Assembly (NCBI GenBank): GCA_027484445.1
Contig: JAIXSY010000045.1
Location: forward strand, 35,065 to 99,064
Origin: Verrucomicrobiaceae bacterium
GTDB lineage: Bacteria; Verrucomicrobiota; Verrucomicrobiia; Verrucomicrobiales; Verrucomicrobiaceae
DNA: 64,000 nucleotides
Direction: 5' to 3'
In this document: positions 60,074 through 64,000 of the stretch, piece after piece
Layout of the letters: every line of letters begins with the position of its first letter
How positions within the stretch are numbered: the first letter of the stretch is position 1
Program-made: the position numbers and the translations under genes
Notes under the pieces: generated by a model
Database searches by the model: none
What the model was told of the DNA's origin: nothing
What the model saw: the letters and a program-made list of their open reading frames with translations, nothing else

Positions 60074-60829
60074 ATGAAACTCAGCACCTGGAACGTCAAC
60101 GGCATCCGCGCCTCACTCAACAAAGGCCTGCGCGAGTATCTGCTCACCTGCGATGCCGATGTCATCTGCCTTCAGGAAACCAAGGCGATGCAGGAGCAGG
60201 TGGACCTGTCTTTTTTCACGGGCTATCAGGCGGTCTGGAATAGCGCGGAAAAGAAGGGCTACTCGGGCACCTGCATCCTCAGCCGGGTGCCTTGGAAGTC
60301 AGAAGTCATCGGCATGGGCATCCCGGAACATGACAAGGAAGGCCGGGTCATCACCACTGAGTTTCCAGACTTCTACGTCGTGACCGTGTATACGCCGAAC
60401 TCCCAGGCCGAGCTCGCGCGTCTGCCCTATCGCCTCAGTTGGGATACCGCCTTCCGTGCCTTTTTGAAGAAGCTGGAGAAGACCAAGCCCGTGCTCTGCT
60501 GTGGTGACCTAAACGTCTCCCATCAGGAGATCGACCTCGCGAACCCGAAGAGCAACCGCATGAACCCCGGCTTTAGCGATGCCGAGCGCGCCAGCTTCAC
60601 TGAGCATCTCGACGCAGGCTTCCTGGATGTCTTCCGCGAGTTCGACAAAAGCCCTGGCCGCTACACCTGGTGGACGCAACGCACGCCTGATGCACGGGCA
60701 AAGAACATTGGCTGGCGCTTGGATTATTGGTTAGCCTCAGATAGCCTGAAGCCTGCGCTGAAAGACTGCAAGATCCGTGATGATGTCCATGGCTCGGATC
60801 ACTGCCCTGTGGAGCTAGTCGTGGGTTGA
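60074..60829 (+). CDS. xth: Exodeoxyribonuclease III / AP endonuclease
   Basis: A 251-residue protein of normal length. The active-site motifs are MKLSTWNVNGIRASL, CLQETKAM (metal-binding Glu), YTPNSQ with the proton-donor Tyr region, GDLNVSH (Asp, Asn) and GSDHCPV (catalytic His near the C-terminus). It cleaves at abasic sites in base-excision repair and degrades one strand of double-stranded DNA. The start at 60074 is favoured because MKLSTWNVNG is the standard N-terminus; longer frames overlap the divergent gene. Confidence 0.97.
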   Translation: MKLSTWNVNGIRASLNKGLREYLLTCDADVICLQETKAMQEQVDLSFFTGYQAVWNSAEKKGYSGTCILSRVPWKSEVIGMGIPEHDKEGRVITTEFPDFYVVTVYTPNSQAELARLPYRLSWDTAFRAFLKKLEKTKPVLCCGDLNVSHQEIDLANPKSNRMNPGFSDAERASFTEHLDAGFLDVFREFDKSPGRYTWWTQRTPDARAKNIGWRLDYWLASDSLKPALKDCKIRDDVHGSDHCPVELVVG

Positions 60830-60837
60830 GCGCTGCT

Positions 60838-61521
60838 TCAACGTCCGCCAAAAATCGCCGTGCCGACCCGCACGAGCGTGGCTCCTTCCTCAATGGCCAC
60901 GTCGAAGTCGTGACTCATGCCCATGGACAACACCGGCAGCGGTGCGCCACCTGACTTTTCCAGCTCGTCTCGCAACGTGCGCAGTTGCTGAAAATGCCTT
61001 CTTGAATGTTCGGGCGTGGGATCAAAGGGCGGGATGCACATGAGGCCTTGGATGTAGAGGCGGTCCAGACGATAAAGCTCTTCCAGCTGCTGGCGGATCA
61101 TGGTCGTGCTGAAACCATGCTTGCTCGATTCGGTCGCCACGTTGATCTCCAGCAGCACCTTCGGGTGCAGGCCCAGTTCGGCAGCGATGCGGTTGATGTC
61201 ACGGGCAATGTCCAGCGAGTCCACGGCCTCGATCATTTCCACGAGTGGCAGGATTTTCCGAACCTTGTTCGACTGAAGTGGGCCGATGAGGTGCCAGCGT
61301 AGCCGAGACGGCAAAAGCGGCTTTTTTTGCATGACTTCTTGCACACGATTTTCGCCAAAGAGCACCTGTCCGGCATCGACGGCTTCCTGGATCACCTCGG
61401 CAGGTTTTGTTTTGGACACAGCGACCAACGCCACCTCTTCGGGCTGGCGGCCTGCTCGTGCGCAGGCTTGGTTCATGCGTTCATGGATGCGTTCGAGGTT
61501 GGCGGCGATATCATTCATCAT
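60838..61521 (-). CDS. YggS-family pyridoxal-phosphate homeostasis protein
   Basis: A 227-residue protein from MMNDIAANLERIHERMNQAC. VALVAVSKTKPAEVIQEAVD contains the PLP-binding Lys, and FGENRVQEVMQKKPLL, WHLIGPLQSNKVRKILPLVE and LSMGMSHDFDVAIEEGATLV complete the signature. It is a cytoplasmic PLP carrier that keeps vitamin B6 and amino acid pools in balance. An in-frame ATG at 61611 lies at the start of the divergent gene, so the shorter start is preferred. It is convergent with exonuclease III with eight bases between the stops. Confidence 0.95.
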   Translation of the reverse strand: MMNDIAANLERIHERMNQACARAGRQPEEVALVAVSKTKPAEVIQEAVDAGQVLFGENRVQEVMQKKPLLPSRLRWHLIGPLQSNKVRKILPLVEMIEAVDSLDIARDINRIAAELGLHPKVLLEINVATESSKHGFSTTMIRQQLEELYRLDRLYIQGLMCIPPFDPTPEHSRRHFQQLRTLRDELEKSGGAPLPVLSMGMSHDFDVAIEEGATLVRVGTAIFGGR

Positions 61522-61605
61522 CTCGGAGTAAAGCTCAGCTTTACGGCTGGCAAGAGCGGCGTGGCCTTGCCATGCTAGCTTTTCCCTCCTGTTTCTCTCT
61601 TGGTC

Positions 61606-62829
61606 ATGATTCATCGACTCCTGCTCTGCCTGCCACTTTGCCTTTCCGCCGCAGATCCCTATTTCCCTCCGCCTGATGCAGAAGGGGGCTGGCGCGAGGC
61701 CAAAACTGAAGCCGACATGCGCGCTCAAGCAGGCATGGATCTCTCCCAGCTCGAGCCCGCTTACACCGTCACTGAAAAAAGCACGCCGCATGGGGGTCTC
61801 GTCGTCGTGCGCAGAGGCTGGCTTGTTTTTGAAAAATACTTCGGCAAGGCCTCGCGGAATGCCAATCCTGACATGGCTTCCACAGGCAAAGCCTTTTGCA
61901 GCATCGCCTGTGGCATCATGCTGGAGGAGTTTAAGGAAAAGATCCCAAAGGGACTGGATACCCGAGTTTACACCAACGCTTATCTTCCCCAGGCCATGCC
62001 GCTAGATGATCCGCGCAAGGCAGACATTACCCTCGGGCATCTGCTTTGCATGACCGCAGGCATCTGGGGAGAAGGGCAGACACCTAGCGGAATCGTGCAT
62101 GGAAAAAGCCAGCCGCTGAAACCAGTGAAAGGTCAGGATGTTCGCGAGATTGATGAATCTTCTCTGCGCGTGCCGCTCTGGTGTGCGCCTGGGCAGGGCT
62201 ACTCATACGCTTCACCCTCAACACACATCGCCAGCATCGTGCTGCGCAATGTCAGCGGCATGGAGTTGAAGGACTACATCCACGAGCGACTGGCAAAACC
62301 TCAGGGCTGGGGTGCATGGAACTACTGCCTGTATCGTGGCGACGTGGTCATGAAACATGCCAATGGCGCAGGCAGCACCGCGCTCCATGCCACGGATGTC
62401 ATGCGCTTTGGCTGGTGCCTCGCGAAGGGTGGAAAATGGCGGCAGCAGCAGCTCGTCCCCGCCAGCTACATCCAGAAATGCCAAAGTTGGCTGCCCTACA
62501 ACCCACATGGTCCTTTCAGCCTACAGTGGGAACACAACGCAGATGGCCATGTCGCTGGGGCACCCAAAGATGCCTTTTGGAAAAGTGGGGCAGGTGGTTT
62601 TTGTCTCTACGTGGTGCCCTCACTCGAACTCGTGATCTACAAGCTTGGCGGCAAAGAGGGGCAATACGACGAAAAGCTAACCCGCATTCCCCAACCCCCA
62701 CCGACCAGCGACCGCAGCCAATGGCAGCCGACACCCAGCTCCGCGTTTCAAGAAGGAAGCCTGCAAGGCAACAATGGCCTCTGGCGCGTGCTAGAAATGG
62801 TCTGCGCTGCCGTGCGCGTCGAGCCTTGA
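61606..62829 (+). CDS. Secreted serine hydrolase of the beta-lactamase (class C/PBP4) family
   Basis: A 407-residue protein from MIHRLLLCLPLCLSAADPYF (signal peptide). The SxxK motif is ASTGKAFCS, the second motif appears as GYSYASPST (YxY/N-like), and a HxG-like KSGAGGFCL stands near the C-terminus. Such enzymes act on D-amino acid peptides or esters; the substrate here is unknown. The family is frequent in Verrucomicrobiota glycan loci. An earlier TTG at 61600 is also in frame but the ATG is preferred. Downstream DNA is decayed. Confidence 0.9.
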   Translation: MIHRLLLCLPLCLSAADPYFPPPDAEGGWREAKTEADMRAQAGMDLSQLEPAYTVTEKSTPHGGLVVVRRGWLVFEKYFGKASRNANPDMASTGKAFCSIACGIMLEEFKEKIPKGLDTRVYTNAYLPQAMPLDDPRKADITLGHLLCMTAGIWGEGQTPSGIVHGKSQPLKPVKGQDVREIDESSLRVPLWCAPGQGYSYASPSTHIASIVLRNVSGMELKDYIHERLAKPQGWGAWNYCLYRGDVVMKHANGAGSTALHATDVMRFGWCLAKGGKWRQQQLVPASYIQKCQSWLPYNPHGPFSLQWEHNADGHVAGAPKDAFWKSGAGGFCLYVVPSLELVIYKLGGKEGQYDEKLTRIPQPPPTSDRSQWQPTPSSAFQEGSLQGNNGLWRVLEMVCAAVRVEP

Positions 62830-62845
62830 TCGTCATTCATCGAGA

Positions 62846-63031
62846 TCAGTCTGATTTTTGGTTTGGCCTGATCAATCGGTTGAGCCAGATCTTCGCCAGC
62901 GCCCACTCACGCCTCACCGTCCTCTCGCCGATGCCCAGCAGGGCGGCGATTGCTTGGTGCTTCAGCCCTCCAAAAAAATACAGCCGGACGATGTCTGCCT
63001 GTCTTCCCGAGTGTGGTAGATCGGTGAATCG
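62846..63031 (-). pseudogene. 3' remnant of an ECF sigma factor gene
   Basis: The minus strand encodes about 61 residues: ADIVRLYFFGGLKHQAIAAL, then LGIGERTVRREWALAKIWLN, and a stop at 62846. This is region 4 of the ECF sigma subfamily commonly found beside Ser/Thr kinase genes. Just upstream in the same frame is a stop (63032-63034) and no region 2 is present. It is a truncated, non-functional relic lying downstream of the broken kinase-WD40 gene. Confidence 0.8.
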
Positions 63032-63104
63032 TCACCTGGATTAGACTCAGGATTGCATCCTGGGCTGAGAAGTTCAGCGCCGTTGGCTCGGCAAAGTGAT
63101 GACT

Positions 63105-63566
63105 TTACGGTCGAGCTTTGCGGATCTCTGATTCCAACAATGGAAATAAAAGCCAGCGTTGCATCGGACTGAGCGACTCATCTTCCAGGACAGCCTCAAG
63201 GTTCCAACTCAAAAGACTTGTGCGCATCATTCTTTGGAACTCATCACGAACAACAGGCATTAATTCTTCTGCGAACTTAAGGTCATCGAGCCGGGCATCG
63301 TTTGATCGCGAGTCCCAAATTTGCACTTCCTCTTCATGCTCGCCCGCCTCATAAAATATCAGAATGAGTCGAAGGCCATCCGTTGAAAAGGCAACCTTTG
63401 ATGCTGATTTGGGTACCGGTATTTGTGAGAGCTGTCGGCATGATTTGGTATCCCATAAGCTGACAGATTTATCGGTGGCGACTGCTAGCCTAGATTTATC
63501 TGGTGATAGTGCTGCATCGTTAAACTCTTTAGCATTCAGGCCTGAGATGCTTGGGTGAAATGGTAA
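63105..63566 (-). pseudogene. WD40 C-terminal remnant of a kinase-WD40 protein
   Basis: The frame is open from 63566 to a stop at 63105 and reads AALSPDKSRLAVATDKSVSL then WDTKSCRQLSQIPVPKSASK and later VQIWDSRSN, two WD40 blades, followed by a helical tail (FPLLESEIRKARP). It has no start codon of its own and begins immediately after the kinase fragment in a different frame. The usual verrucomicrobial protein is kinase, membrane segment, then a full WD40 propeller; here the region between is missing. Confidence 0.75.
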
Positions 63567-64000
63567 TTATAGCGTCTTTCCAGCGCCTTCATGACCAGCC
63601 AGTCCAGCTCTCCACGCACCTGTTTGATCAGCGCTTCCTCTGAGGTGGCACGGGAGGCGGCTAGGGTCCGCAGATTTCGCAGATGACGCAGATGGTTTTG
63701 ATTTTCTGAGTCTGGGATGGGTGAATCTGGGAGTGGGGCGGGGATCGGGGAATCTGCGTCATCCTGAAATCTGCGGATGAGGCTCTGGAGGCGTGTGCTG
63801 GGCTTGGGCGTGTCCTGCTCTTTGATGATTCTCGCGATCTCGTGCAGCGCGGCTTGGCGGAGCGTGGCGGCGTTCACGGGGGTGTCGCCGGTGAGCAGCT
63901 CGTAGAGCAGGATGCCGAGGGCATAGACATCGCTGCGGGTGTCGATGTCCAGGCTGCCCTCTGCCTGCTCGGGGCTCATGTACTGCGGCGTGCCGATGAA
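63536..64000 (-). pseudogene. Ser/Thr protein kinase fragment, 5' end beyond window
   Basis: The minus-strand frame enters from the right edge with FIGTPQYMSPEQAEGS, the kinase activation-segment end and APE-like motif, then DVYALGILLYELLTGDTPVN, RIIKEQDTPKPSTRLQSLIR and LDWLVMKALE. This is the Hanks-type kinase fused to repeats found widely in Verrucomicrobiota. After KALE the expected KDRxRRYETAN sequence is replaced by RRYNYHFTQASQA and a stop. A palindrome (63667-63777) lies in frame in the loop that normally precedes the VRGELDW segment. The gene is therefore truncated and probably dead unless its catalytic part works alone. Confidence 0.85.
63667..63777. repeat. Palindromic repeat inside the kinase fragment
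   Basis: Left arm 63667-63693 starts TCCGCAGATTTCGCAGATGA; right arm 63752-63777 is its inverse with a few differences (ends GAAATCTGCGGA). The ~58-base centre is rich in GGGATCGGGG-like and GAATCTGGGA motifs. It is translated in frame as a segment including DDADSPIPAPLPDSPIPDSE, which has no counterpart in normal kinases of this type. Confidence 0.8.

Overview
The window looks like a chromosomal segment of a Verrucomicrobiota bacterium, probably close to Verrucomicrobiaceae such as Prosthecobacter. The reasons are the family mix: DUF1552 and DUF1592/DUF1588-type proteins with haem sites, DUF1080 and sulfatase secreted enzymes, Gfo/Idh/MocA oxidoreductases with Tat signals, ECF sigma factors translationally coupled to FecR-like membrane proteins, a Ser/Thr kinase-WD40 relic, and C-termini of the FFRVRV type. 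The DNA is GC-rich. No rRNA, tRNA or CRISPR array was seen.

Layout. 0-3.8 kb (minus): an operon-like run of a MazEF-type toxin-antitoxin pair, a RAMA-like coiled-coil protein and a very large Hsp90/sacsin-type ATPase that runs off the left edge; this looks like a conflict or defence locus. 3.9-14.8 kb (minus): secreted enzymes and surface proteins (clan-A glycosidase, oxidoreductase, Ig-like protein, a 1249-residue LamG/glucose-dehydrogenase-like/cytochrome protein) and an AraC-PAS regulator, with duplicated 3' ends as scars. 15.0-24.6 kb (minus): two ECF sigma/FecR-like pairs, followed in one case by an SGNH hydrolase, a DUF1592-type cytochrome protein, a GxxExxY nuclease-like gene and a DUF1552 protein; the four gaps after the anti-sigma-like gene each hold a related ~27-bp-armed palindrome. 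24.7-31.8 kb: secreted phosphoesterase, agarase-like glycosidase, SDR, SGNH hydrolase, esterase and DUF1080 protein, a glycan-degradation set. 32.0-39.1 kb: accessory DNA with a DMP19-like protein, a RES/Xre toxin-antitoxin pair flanked by a dead sulfatase fragment and an intact sulfatase, a small unknown gene, strong palindromes and a DUF234-type ATPase behind three 54-bp tandem palindromes. 39.4-53.9 kb (plus): housekeeping (PBP2, PlsY, ACT protein) and a type II secretion/pseudopilus operon gspE-F-G-H-I-J-K-L-M plus one extra gene, without secretin or prepilin peptidase; then an L,D-transpeptidase. 53.9-62.8 kb: AddA/RecB-like helicase-nuclease, pterin dehydratase, ceramidase-like protein, outer-membrane protein, exonuclease III, YggS-type PLP protein, beta-lactamase-family hydrolase. 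62.8-64 kb: decayed ECF sigma and Ser/Thr kinase-WD40 genes.

The most unusual theme is palindromic repeats tied to genes: one in each gap of an operon, as gene ends, and in frame inside coding sequences (a signal peptide, a phosphoesterase, a kinase). The best candidates for something undescribed are the GxxExxY gene bracketed by palindromes and lodged between the usually adjacent DUF1592 and DUF1552 genes, and the RAMA/sacsin-ATPase locus at the left edge. All family assignments were made by eye from motifs; no database search was run.
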